Below the pieces are notes generated by a model. That model saw only the letters and a list, made by a program, of their open reading frames with translations, ran no database searches and was not told the origin of the DNA. Shown piece by piece: positions 1-6,232 of a stretch of 6,430 nt of DNA. Source of the DNA: JACCXJ01 sp052387115. GTDB lineage: Bacteria > Pseudomonadota > Gammaproteobacteria > JACCXJ01. How positions within the stretch are numbered: the stretch's first letter is position 1; each line of letters starts with the position of its first letter. The position numbers and the translations under genes are program-made. The stretch lies in contig JBQTJM010000130.1 of the NCBI GenBank assembly GCA_052387115.1, positions 1-6,430 of the forward strand. The letters run 5' to 3'.

Positions 1-1574
1 TCGAAGGTGAACATGTGATAGTGATAGCCGAGCGTGATGTAGTGCATGATGAACGGGATCTGATCGGGATACTCCCGCATCACCCGCCGGGTGAAGACGC
101 GGCTCGCCATCTTGTAGTGCTCCGGGAAGGTCGCCATGACACTCTGCTGCTGGCGGTACTGGGATCGGATCGACGCGAGCGTGATCTGCCCGCTCATCCA
201 CTTGGAGGTCAGGTTCCTCACGCCGGAGGCCAACAGGAAGAACAGCCGCCGCACACGCTCCCCGAGCGCCGTCGGATGTCCCATCCGGGAAAACATCTCG
301 ATGGCGCGGCGGAAATACGCGTCCGGGTCATAGAGCGTGCGGATCACCCGGAGGTGCCCTTCCAGCAACTGCTTTCTCGGGATGATCGTCACGATGTTGG
401 TATAGCCGGAGCCGAGGGTGCGTTCTTCGTCGCCCGTCATGTCCTCGATGAGGCGCCCGCTGTGCTTCATGCGCGTGTAGAGCGGCGTTCCAGGCAGGGC
501 CACCAAGGGCCCGATCATGGCGTTCGGGATCGCCGCATCGGTGATGAACTCGATCTGGCGATCGAAGATATCCGCCGTGTCGCTGTCGAAGCCGACGATG
601 AAGGAGCCATAGGTCAAGAGGCCCGCGCCCTGGATCTCCTTCATCCGGTCGACCAACGAACCCTTCATGTTTTGGAACTTGCGCGTCTCCTTCAGGCTCT
701 CGATCGAGGGTGTTTCGATCCCCATGAAGACCCAGATGAAGTTGGCCTTGACGAGGAGGTCCATCAACCCGGCATCATCGGCGAGATTGACCGTGACCTC
801 GGTACCGAAGAAGAACGGGTGCTTGCGTCGCGCATTCCATGCGGCCAGCTCGACCAGGAACTTCTTGGCCTCCTTCTTGTTACCGATGAAGTTGTCATCG
901 ACGATGAAGATCACCCCGCGGAATCCGGTCTCGTAGATCGCGTCCAGCTCGGTCAGCATCTGGGCGGGGGTCTTGGTCCGGGGCCTGCGCCCGAACATCA
1001 CGGTGATGTCGCAGAACTCGCAGAGATAGGGGCAACCGCGCGAGAACTGCACCACCAGCATGGCGTAGTAATCGAGGTTCAAGAGATCGAAGCGTGGTAC
1101 CGGGGTCTTGGTGACATCGGGCTTGTCGTGCGTCGTGTACACCGGTTTGTAACTCCCGCGTTCCAGGTCCTCGAGGAACTCCCGCCAGGTGATCTCCCCT
1201 TCGTTCAGGACTTGCACGTCGCAATGCGGGACACACTCTTCGGAGCAGGCGGTTGGATAGGGGCCGCCGAAGACCACCAGCTTGCCGGCCGCCCGGCAAC
1301 GCGCGGCGACCCGGAACAGTGAGGACTTCTGCGTGAGCATGGCCGACAGGCATACCACGTCGGCCCATTCCAGGTCGGCATCCTCCAAGTCCTCGCAGTT
1401 CAGGTCGACGAGGCGAAACTGGTAGCCCTCGGGCGTCATCGCCGCGATGGTGATGAGCCCGAGCGGCGGCATCGCCGCCTTCTTGCCGATTAGCGGGAGA
1501 TAATACTGGGAGCCCCAGTAGGTCGGCGGGAACTTGGGATAGACCAACAAGATGTTCTTGTAGTTGTCGTTCAT
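1..1574 (-). CDS. B12-binding radical SAM protein, DUF4070 family (C-terminus cut by window edge)
   Basis: Cytoplasmic [4Fe-4S] radical SAM enzyme with an N-terminal cobalamin-binding-type domain; the substrate is unknown. I read 524 codons from the ATG at 1574 with no stop before the window edge. Residues about 7-140 form the Rossmann-like B12 domain (PPLGL at 36-40, LVDLN at 55-59, the FGGP turn at 102-105). The usual DxHxxG cobalt-ligand motif is not evident. The radical SAM motif CPYLCEFC has cysteines at 181, 185 and 188 (CxxxCxxC), followed by FGRRPRTKTP, FIVDDNFIGN (223-231) and MGIETP (284-289), all typical of this family. Residues from about 370 onward fit DUF4070. The start is fixed by AGGAGG at 1582-1587, 7 nt upstream. 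Relatives include the hopanoid C-2 methylase HpnP, which shares the VDDNFIGN core, but no hopanoid gene is in view, so a methylase role is only a possibility. It is transcribed divergently from the Smr gene. Family call is confident, function is not. Confidence 0.9.
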   Translation of the reverse strand, partial: MNDNYKNILLVYPKFPPTYWGSQYYLPLIGKKAAMPPLGLITIAAMTPEGYQFRLVDLNCEDLEDADLEWADVVCLSAMLTQKSSLFRVAARCRAAGKLVVFGGPYPTACSEECVPHCDVQVLNEGEITWREFLEDLERGSYKPVYTTHDKPDVTKTPVPRFDLLNLDYYAMLVVQFSRGCPYLCEFCDITVMFGRRPRTKTPAQMLTELDAIYETGFRGVIFIVDDNFIGNKKEAKKFLVELAAWNARRKHPFFFGTEVTVNLADDAGLMDLLVKANFIWVFMGIETPSIESLKETRKFQNMKGSLVDRMKEIQGAGLLTYGSFIVGFDSDTADIFDRQIEFITDAAIPNAMIGPLVALPGTPLYTRMKHSGRLIEDMTGDEERTLGSGYTNIVTIIPRKQLLEGHLRVIRTLYDPDAYFRRAIEMFSRMGHPTALGERVRRLFFLLASGVRNLTSKWMSGQITLASIRSQYRQQQSVMATFPEHYKMASRVFTRRVMREYPDQIPFIMHYITLGYHYHMFTF

Positions 1575-1629
1575 GCGGGTGCCTCCTCACGCCCGGACCG
1601 GCGGGGCAGGGTCCGGTTTGCCACCGGCG

Positions 1630-1659
1630 AGTATAGGCAATCCGGCCCCCCCATGCCAA
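1630..1659 (-). promoter_or_regulatory. sigma70-like promoter of the radical SAM gene
   Basis: On the minus strand TTGGCA (1654-1659) is followed after 18 nt by TATACT (1630-1635). Each hexamer matches 5 of 6 positions of the sigma70 consensus. Transcription would begin near 1622-1624 and give a leader of about 50 nt that contains the AGGAGG site of the radical SAM gene. The spacer has an unusual run of seven G residues. This is a reading of sequence only. Confidence 0.6.
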
Positions 1660-1798
1660 TGGTGGTCACGGGATCCGGAGGCGCCGGCCACGGATGATGA
1701 AACGCCCCGGCGAGCACACAGGTGACCCCGCGGCGGTGTCGGCCACTCACCGTTTCGGTAGGGCGCTGCGGTGCTACACCCCGAGCCCTAGCTGGTAC

Positions 1799-1827
1799 TT
1801 GGCTTGTCACCCGATTTGTAAGAAAAT
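1799..1827 (+). promoter_or_regulatory. weak candidate promoter of the Smr gene
   Basis: TTGGCT (1799-1804), 17 nt, then GAAAAT (1822-1827), each 4 of 6 to the sigma70 consensus, in the only AT-richer patch of the divergent intergenic region. An overlapping alternative is TTGTCA (1804-1809) with GATAGT (1830-1835), but its 20-nt spacer is poor. Either would start transcription shortly before the GTG at 1866, which is a small argument for that start. Confidence 0.2.
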
Positions 1828-1865
1828 CCGATAGTTGGGTTACTGGCACGGGCACAGGCACTACG

Positions 1866-2405
1866 GTGGTTCCGGAATCACGACCGAGCGACGAGGACAT
1901 CGCCCTGTTCCGCGAGGCGGTCGGGACGGTGAGACCGGTGCGCCCGGACGTTTTACCCATCGAGCGTCCGCGGCCCGAGCCCATCCCGGTGCAGGCGCGT
2001 CAAGAGACCCAGCGGGTGTTGCGGGAGTCACTGTCGCGCGGCCCGGAGGACGACGAGGTCGAGACCGGTGAAGAGCTGCTGTACTCGGCACCCGGCGTGG
2101 GCCCCGAGGTCTTGCGCCGCCTGCGCCGCGGCCAGCTCAGCATGCAGGGCCGGCTGGACCTGCACGGCATGAGCGTCCCGGAGGCCAAGGACGCCGTGGC
2201 GCGCTTCCTTTACACGTCCCGCAGCCGCGGGCTGCGCTCGGTCCTCATTATTCACGGCAAGGGTCTCGGTTCCCACCAGAAGCGGCCCGTGCTCAAGGGC
2301 AAGCTCAACCAGTGGCTGGCGCGCCGCGCCGAGGTCCTGGCGTTCTGTTCGGCGCGCGGAGTGGACGGGGGAACGGGTGCCGTCTACGTCCTGTTGAGGC
2401 GCTAG
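1866..2405 (+). CDS. Smr-domain nuclease, SmrA/YdaL-like
   Basis: Small MutS-related (Smr) domain protein, 179 aa from the GTG at 1866. The N-terminal stretch (SDEDIALFREAVGTVRP, 8-24) resembles the start of E. coli SmrA/SmrB. A charged linker follows, then the Smr domain at about 95-179: LDLHGM (97-102) with the DLH signature, IIHGKGLGS (128-136), the basic helix VLKGKLNQWL (142-151), and GGTGAVYVLLR (168-178). Smr domains of this type are RNA or DNA endonucleases; E. coli SmrB cuts mRNA at collided ribosomes and needs its DLH motif. The pattern HGKG, AFCSA, GG.GA.YV is closer to SmrA, yet SmrA has lost DLHG while this protein keeps it, so activity is plausible. An in-frame GTG at 1722 would add 48 low-conservation residues. 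I prefer 1866 because the length then matches the family and the start sits just before the conserved region, with a weak AGG at 1856-1858. It converges on aqpZ. Confidence 0.85.
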   Translation: MVPESRPSDEDIALFREAVGTVRPVRPDVLPIERPRPEPIPVQARQETQRVLRESLSRGPEDDEVETGEELLYSAPGVGPEVLRRLRRGQLSMQGRLDLHGMSVPEAKDAVARFLYTSRSRGLRSVLIIHGKGLGSHQKRPVLKGKLNQWLARRAEVLAFCSARGVDGGTGAVYVLLRR

Positions 2406-2504
2406 CCATCCGGCTTCCCGCTGGGCCAGTGGTGCCACCTCTCCGCCGCAGACCCCGGCGTTACCACAGGGACGGCCGGCCGGGACGCCCCCCGAGAGCT
2501 GCGC

Positions 2505-3194
2505 TCAGCCGTCGTGGCTACCGAGGAAACGATAAACCAGCCCGCCGAGGATGCCCCCGACGATCGGTGCAACCCAGAACAACCATAACTGAGCCAAGGC
2601 CCAGTCGCCGACGAATACGGCAACGCCGGTGCTGCGAGCGGGGTTAACCGAAGTGTTGGTCACCGGAATGCTGATCAAATGGATGAGGGTCAGCGCCAAA
2701 CCGATGGCGATGGGGGCAAAGCCCTGCGGCGCCCGAGCGTCGGTCGCGCCGAGGATCACGACCAGAAACATGAGCGTCATGACCACTTCTGTCACCAAGG
2801 CCGCAACCAACGAATAACCTCCCGGCGAGTGTTCGGCGTAGCCATTCGACGCGAAACCGGCAGTGACGTCGAAACCCACCTTGCCGCTGGCGATGAGGAA
2901 GAGCACCCCGCCGGCCGCGATGGCGCCCAGCACCTGGGCCACGATGTAAGGGCCCAGGTCCTTGGCGGGAAAACGCCCGCCTACCAAGAGGCCCACGGAC
3001 ACCGCCGGGTTGAGGTGACAGCCCGAGATGTGACCGATCGCGAATGCCATTGTCAGAACGGTCAGGCCAAACGCGAAAGAAACGCCCAATAGACCAATCC
3101 CCACGTCGGGAAATGCGGCCGAGAGTACCGCGCTTCCACATCCTCCCAGAACCAGCCAAAACGTACCGACGAACTCCGCGGCGAGTTTCTTCAT
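2505..3194 (-). CDS. aqpZ: aquaporin Z (water channel)
   Basis: Inner-membrane tetrameric channel for passive water flow. It is 229 aa, close to E. coli AqpZ (231 aa), with six hydrophobic membrane segments and the two half-helix NPA boxes: HLNPAVS (NPA 62-64) and SVNPARS (NPA 184-186). The four selectivity-filter positions match AqpZ: Phe42, His172, Thr181 and Arg187, which gives the narrow water-only pore rather than a glycerol channel. The start ATG at 3194 is chosen because MKKLAAEFVGTF is the standard AqpZ beginning and AGGAGA lies 7 nt upstream. The reading frame stays open another 50 codons upstream, but that part translates a repeat and is not aquaporin-like. The gene is oriented like mtfA but separated from it by 218 bp with an inverted REP pair, so it is probably its own unit. 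No convincing promoter was found. Confidence 0.95.
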   Translation of the reverse strand: MKKLAAEFVGTFWLVLGGCGSAVLSAAFPDVGIGLLGVSFAFGLTVLTMAFAIGHISGCHLNPAVSVGLLVGGRFPAKDLGPYIVAQVLGAIAAGGVLFLIASGKVGFDVTAGFASNGYAEHSPGGYSLVAALVTEVVMTLMFLVVILGATDARAPQGFAPIAIGLALTLIHLISIPVTNTSVNPARSTGVAVFVGDWALAQLWLFWVAPIVGGILGGLVYRFLGSHDG

Positions 3195-3201
3195 GATACG
3201 G

Positions 3202-3207
3202 TCTCCT
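3202..3207 (-). promoter_or_regulatory. Shine-Dalgarno site fixing the aqpZ start
   Basis: AGGAGA on the minus strand, 7 nt from the ATG at 3194. It decides against the upstream in-frame ATG codons (at 3344, 3326 and 3269), which would put repeat-encoded residues on the front of the channel. Confidence 0.7.
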
Positions 3208-3226
3208 GTCTGTCGTTGATTGGTAT

Positions 3227-3303
3227 CGTAGACTGGGCCGAGGAACGAAACCCAGCAGCGACGCGGCATCTGCTGGGATCCGCTGCGCTCGTCCCAGCCT
3301 ACG
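3227..3303. repeat. BIME-like pair of inverted REP units upstream of aqpZ
   Basis: Two imperfect copies of the same unit face each other. The left half runs from CGTAGACTGGG to CCCAGCAG; the right half, read in reverse complement, runs from CGTAGGCTGGG to CCCAGCAG. Each half is itself a hairpin (CTGGG pairing with CCCAG) and about 13 nt separate the halves. This is the layout of bacterial interspersed mosaic elements. The GTAGGCTGGG...CCCAGC type of unit is a familiar dispersed palindrome in proteobacteria. It lies 20-110 nt upstream of the aqpZ ribosome site, in the space between mtfA and aqpZ. It could act on mRNA stability or gyrase/IHF binding, as REPs do elsewhere, but nothing here shows that. 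Confidence 0.8.
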
Positions 3304-3412
3304 CGGTTGCAACGGTCCCGGTTCATCACCGGTTCCCGCCCCATACGCCGGCTCGATCCGCGCCTGCGCGGGCGTCTGGCAATGAAATTCTAGCGGCATC
3401 CCCCTGGCGCGT

Positions 3413-4276
3413 CTATCTACAGCGATCGACTGCGCGATCGTTGGTATCGTCATGTTGCCAGACCGCGGGGTCCACCCGGTAATAGTCCCGTAATGTCGCG
3501 TACAACGTCGGGTGCTGTTCACACAGGGGTCCCGGCCGCTCGAAGAAACACTCTGTAGCCGAGGCGAAGAACTCGCCCGCATCCTCGGCACCATAGGGAT
3601 CGATGAGCGTCGCCTCGCCCCGCGTCACCTTCTCCCGTAGTGCCCGGTATTCAGCCCCGAGCACCTGTGCCCAGACATCATATCGGGCCCTGGCACCGAG
3701 CACCGGTATTCCGTCCGCGATTCCGTCCTCCTCGTCGAGCTGGTGGGCAAATTCGTGGAGCACGACGTTCTCACCGCGATCGCGATCCCGCTCATCGGGC
3801 TCTACCTCGTCCCAGGAGATGATCACCCGGCCCACCTCCCAGGACTCACCGATGCGGGGCTCCCGCCACGACGTGTGCACCCCGGCTTCGTCCACAATCT
3901 CGCGGTTCACGATAAAGGCCGAGGGGTATACCAGGATCGAGCGCAACTTCCGATAATAATCGGTCTTGCGGTTCAGTATGAGCAGACAGGCCTGAGCGGC
4001 GATGAGCACCCGCATGGCATCGGTGATCTCCAACCCACCGCAGCCAAAGAAGCGCTTTTCGGCGAGAAAGATCGAGATGTGCCCCCGCAAATCCTTCCTG
4101 ATCCGATCCGGGATACGCGGGTACAGGCGCAGCCGTTGGATGAGGATCCTCTCCCACTCTGTGGGAAAAGGCGCGTTTCGCAGCCGCTCGCGACGCCGTG
4201 CCCTGAACGCAGGCCGGACCAGGAGCACCGTGGCCGATAGCACCGCGACCAGGAGCAAAGCGATCAACGGTTCCAT
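3413..4276 (-). CDS. mtfA: MtfA-family zinc peptidase (M90)
   Basis: Metallopeptidase of the Mlc titration factor A family; in E. coli MtfA (YeeI) binds the glucose repressor Mlc and relieves repression of ptsG. The 287-aa product carries the HExxH zinc site as HEFAHQLDEEDG (His174, Glu175, His178) and the third ligand region AGEFFASATECFF with Glu235, 61 residues after His174, similar to the E. coli spacing. Residues 4-20 are hydrophobic and followed by a basic stretch (RARRRERLR), so it is probably membrane-anchored with the peptidase in the cytoplasm. E. coli MtfA is shorter (265 aa) and lacks this anchor. The start is the ATG 15 nt after the lapB stop. No Shine-Dalgarno sequence is visible, so translation probably depends on coupling to lapB. 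No Mlc gene is in view and the real target here is unknown. The catalytic residues are intact. Confidence 0.92.
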   Translation of the reverse strand: MEPLIALLLVAVLSATVLLVRPAFRARRRERLRNAPFPTEWERILIQRLRLYPRIPDRIRKDLRGHISIFLAEKRFFGCGGLEITDAMRVLIAAQACLLILNRKTDYYRKLRSILVYPSAFIVNREIVDEAGVHTSWREPRIGESWEVGRVIISWDEVEPDERDRDRGENVVLHEFAHQLDEEDGIADGIPVLGARARYDVWAQVLGAEYRALREKVTRGEATLIDPYGAEDAGEFFASATECFFERPGPLCEQHPTLYATLRDYYRVDPAVWQHDDTNDRAVDRCR

Positions 4277-4291
4277 GCGGAAGGGGGATGA

Positions 4292-5461
4292 TCACTCGCC
4301 TTCGATCCCGTGGATGGGCCGCACACAGGCCCAGTGCTTGCAGCTCGGGCACTGCCAGTGCACGGCCTTGGCGAGGAAGCCGCAATGGCGGCACTTGTAG
4401 CCGAAACGATCGCGCATGAGGCCGGACGTGAACTGCTTCACGATCTCCAGATGTTCGCGGCCGGGGCGGTGAGGACTCGCGAGCAGGTGGTCCAGTAAGC
4501 GGTCCAGACCGCGCAGGGAGGGTCGTTTGCGCAGCTCGCGGCACAGGTACTCGATGGCCGCTTCCGACGCCTCTTGTGCGGCGAGGATCTCCGACAGCAG
4601 GAGCACCGGCGTGATCCCCGCGTGCTTGGGGCCGAGCGATCGGAGGTGCTCGGCGAACTCGCCGAGACGCCCGAGGGCCCGGTAGCACAGCATGAGCGGC
4701 GGCAGCGCCTCGACCAGAAAATCGGGGTCCTGCTTCTCTATTCGCTGGTAGGCCGCGAGCGCCTCGGCCGGCCGCCCCGCCGCCATCGCGAGCCGTCCCT
4801 CCATCAGGTTGGAACGAACGCAATCCGGATCGGCGAAGCGCGCCTCTTGCAAGCTCTCGGCGGCCTTTTCACCGTCCCCGCGCGCGAGATGCCGTTCCGC
4901 TTTTTCGCAGTGGTATTGGGCGATCATGGGCCGCGTGTCGTCACCGCAGCGCGAGCGCAGATCCGTGGCGCAGGCGATGGCCGTGTCCCAATCCTGCTCC
5001 TGCTGGTAGATGTCCATGAGATGACCCAAGGTCTTTCGCACCTGGACCTTGGCCTCCAACAGCTCCTTGAACAGCCCTTCAGCGCGATCCATTAGGCCGG
5101 AGCGCATGTAATCCATGCCCAGCTCCTGGACCGCGAGCCAACGTTGCTCGGACGTCAGGGCGGGCCGCGCGATGAGGTTCTCATGGATGCGAATGGCCCG
5201 GTCGACCTCGCCGCGGCGCCGAAACAGGTTGCCGAGCGCGAGATGGGTCTCGACGGTTTCGCTCTCGACCTCGAGCATCTGCAGGAACACCTCGATGGCC
5301 TTGTCGGGCTGTTCGTTGAGCAGATAATTGAGGCCCCTGACGTAGCTCGGCCCGAGCTGGGGAACAAGTCGTGGAGCGGTGCGGCGTGCCAGATACCAGC
5401 CCGAGGCGGCGGCGATCGGTAACAGCAACCAGAAGAGCCCGGACAGGTAGTCAGCCGGCAT
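4292..5461 (-). CDS. lapB: lipopolysaccharide assembly protein B (YciM)
   Basis: Inner-membrane-anchored TPR protein that presents LpxC, the committed enzyme of lipid A synthesis, to the FtsH protease and so restrains LPS production. It is 389 aa, the same length as E. coli LapB. Order: membrane anchor at residues 6-24; TPR superhelix from about 35 to 340 (repeats such as AIEVFLQMLEVESETVETHLALGNLF at 55-80); rubredoxin-like zinc ribbon with Cys357, Cys360, Cys371 and Cys374 (YKCRHCG and CPSCKHW), needed for function in E. coli. The ATG at 5461 overlaps the end of lapA by 11 bp and has only AAGG touching the start codon, so translational coupling to lapA is likely. mtfA follows 15 bp downstream, where pyrF lies in E. 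coli. All key residues are present. Confidence 0.96.
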   Translation of the reverse strand: MPADYLSGLFWLLLPIAAASGWYLARRTAPRLVPQLGPSYVRGLNYLLNEQPDKAIEVFLQMLEVESETVETHLALGNLFRRRGEVDRAIRIHENLIARPALTSEQRWLAVQELGMDYMRSGLMDRAEGLFKELLEAKVQVRKTLGHLMDIYQQEQDWDTAIACATDLRSRCGDDTRPMIAQYHCEKAERHLARGDGEKAAESLQEARFADPDCVRSNLMEGRLAMAAGRPAEALAAYQRIEKQDPDFLVEALPPLMLCYRALGRLGEFAEHLRSLGPKHAGITPVLLLSEILAAQEASEAAIEYLCRELRKRPSLRGLDRLLDHLLASPHRPGREHLEIVKQFTSGLMRDRFGYKCRHCGFLAKAVHWQCPSCKHWACVRPIHGIEGE

Positions 5462-5744
5462 CCTTGACCGCCGCCGCGGACAGCGCCGTCTGTCGCTCGA
5501 TCTTCTTCAGGGTACTATTGAGCTTGGCGATCTTGCGGCGCTGGCTGTTGAGGATCCAGAGATTCATCGACCCGCCCAAGAGCGCCCCGACGAGCAAGGT
5601 CACGGCCACGACCAGAGACAAGGGCGGCTGTACGGTCCCCCAGTAGTAGTCCACCGTGACCGTCTGGCCGTTGTTGATGTGGAACGCCGCAGCAACGGGC
5701 ACCACGAGCACGAGAAGGAAGATCAGTTTCAAGACGAGGCGCAT
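5451..5744 (-). CDS. lapA: lipopolysaccharide assembly protein A (YciS, DUF1049)
   Basis: Small bitopic/hairpin inner-membrane protein that works with LapB in LPS assembly control. At 97 aa it is close to E. coli LapA (about 102 aa). Two membrane segments are visible, 5-21 and 42-65, split by a short periplasmic loop (FHINNGQTVTVDYYWG, 21-36, typical of the family). A cytoplasmic tail at about 67-87 with regular leucine/isoleucine spacing (RRKIAKLNSTLKKIE) could form a coiled coil. The start ATG at 5744 has AGGAGG at 5749-5754, 4 nt away. The next base pairs upstream (from 5756) already belong to the long inverted repeat separating lapA from ihfB. It overlaps lapB by 11 bp. Confidence 0.93.
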   Translation of the reverse strand: MRLVLKLIFLLVLVVPVAAAFHINNGQTVTVDYYWGTVQPPLSLVVAVTLLVGALLGGSMNLWILNSQRRKIAKLNSTLKKIERQTALSAAAVKDAG

Positions 5745-5748
5745 AGGC

Positions 5749-5754
5749 CCTCCT
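5749..5754 (-). promoter_or_regulatory. lapA Shine-Dalgarno site at the edge of a long hairpin
   Basis: AGGAGG on the minus strand, 4 nt before the lapA ATG. Only one base (5755) separates it from the outer arm of the 5756-5861 inverted repeat. In a transcript running from ihfB, the hairpin would end directly at this site, so folding could either keep it exposed or hinder ribosome loading. Confidence 0.6.
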
Positions 5755-5755
5755 C

Positions 5756-5861
5756 AAGAAAATAGGGGTCAGACTGATATTTATTGACGACCGTTCATAC
5801 GTTGCACCGAGTGTTCGGTGGAATAAATATCAGTCTGACCCGTATTTCTCCCTATTTTCTT
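5756..5861. repeat. MITE/REP-like palindromic element, copy 1 (ihfB-lapA gap)
   Basis: A nested palindrome fills the ihfB-lapA gap. The core is a perfect 20-bp inverted repeat, GGGTCAGACTGATATTTATT at 5766-5785 and its complement at 5822-5841. The 36-nt interior contains a small perfect hairpin, CACCGA-GTGT-TCGGTG (5805-5820). Outside is a second perfect 12-bp inverted repeat, AAGAAAATAGGG (5756-5767) with CCCTATTTTCTT (5850-5861). The right outer arm includes the ihfB stop codon. There is no open reading frame for a transposase and no obvious target-site duplication. The core matches copy 2 at about 88% in the same orientation. The non-autonomous mobile element reading is an inference from the two copies and the inverted ends. 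Confidence 0.8.
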
Positions 5862-6151
5862 TTCTGGCCTTGGCGCCCGTTGACCCTTTCGCGCAGTTGC
5901 TTGCCCGGTTTGAAGTGTGGGACGTGTTTCGCCGGCAGCGAAACCGGCTCACCGGACTTGGGATTGCGTCCGACTCGGGCCGGGCGATAGTGGAGGGAGA
6001 AGCTGCCGAACCCCCGGATCTCGATACGTTGTCCCAAAGACAGGGCGTGGGCCATGTGTTCCAGCATCGATTTCACGGCCAACTCGATGTCCTTGCTCCC
6101 TAGCTGGGTCTGTTTGCGCGCCAGCGATTCGATGAGCTCTGATTTTGTCAT
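5852..6151 (-). CDS. ihfB: integration host factor subunit beta
   Basis: Beta subunit of the IHF heterodimer, a sequence-specific nucleoid protein that bends DNA sharply for recombination, replication start and sigma54 promoters. The product is 99 aa. The first 90 residues closely follow E. coli IHF-beta: MTKSELIE, AVK.MLEHMA, then the DNA-contacting RIEIRGFGSFSLHYR (42-56) and GRNPKSGE (61-68), in which Pro64 is the intercalating proline at the tip of the arm, and VPHFKPGKQLRERVN (77-91). The last residues, GRQGQKRK, are unlike the short E. coli tail, and the final codons and the TAG lie inside the flanking inverted repeat. The ATG at 6151 is the standard family start; only a distant AGGGA, 12 nt upstream, resembles a ribosome site. 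rpsA, its usual upstream neighbour, is not in the 279 bp available. lapA follows after 107 bp. Confidence 0.97.
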   Translation of the reverse strand: MTKSELIESLARKQTQLGSKDIELAVKSMLEHMAHALSLGQRIEIRGFGSFSLHYRPARVGRNPKSGEPVSLPAKHVPHFKPGKQLRERVNGRQGQKRK

Positions 6152-6232
6152 ATGCGCTATCGATCCCTATGGAACACAGGATGACCGGTGCGGGCCAGTA
6201 ATTCCTTGGGGTCCCCCGTGATAGCCCGCGAA

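Noticed and set aside
15..1322. 435-codon plus-strand open frame opposite the radical SAM gene
   Set aside because: It is the antisense shadow of a gene with a full set of family motifs. Its own translation is rich in His, Asp, Glu and Arg with no recognisable domain.
895..1659. 254-codon minus-strand open frame
   Set aside because: It overlaps the radical SAM gene in another frame on the same strand and shows only Arg/Gly/Pro-rich shadow sequence.
2406..2504. Terminator between the convergent Smr and aqpZ genes
   Set aside because: GC-rich partial palindromes are present, but none has a stable stem followed by a U-tract on either strand.
3358..3371. CCGCG-CCTG-CGCGG hairpin downstream of mtfA as a terminator
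   Set aside because: The stem is only 5 bp and no U-run follows in the mtfA direction.
3220..3450. 10-bp direct repeat TTGGTATCGT at 3220-3229 and 3441-3450, possibly a target duplication around an insertion
   Set aside because: The second copy lies inside the mtfA 3' end, no transposon ends abut either copy, and the stretch between them contains normal mtfA coding sequence. It is probably chance.
3846..4823. 325-codon minus-strand open frame across lapB and mtfA
   Set aside because: It runs out of frame across two well-supported genes and has no motif, so it is a GC-rich shadow frame.
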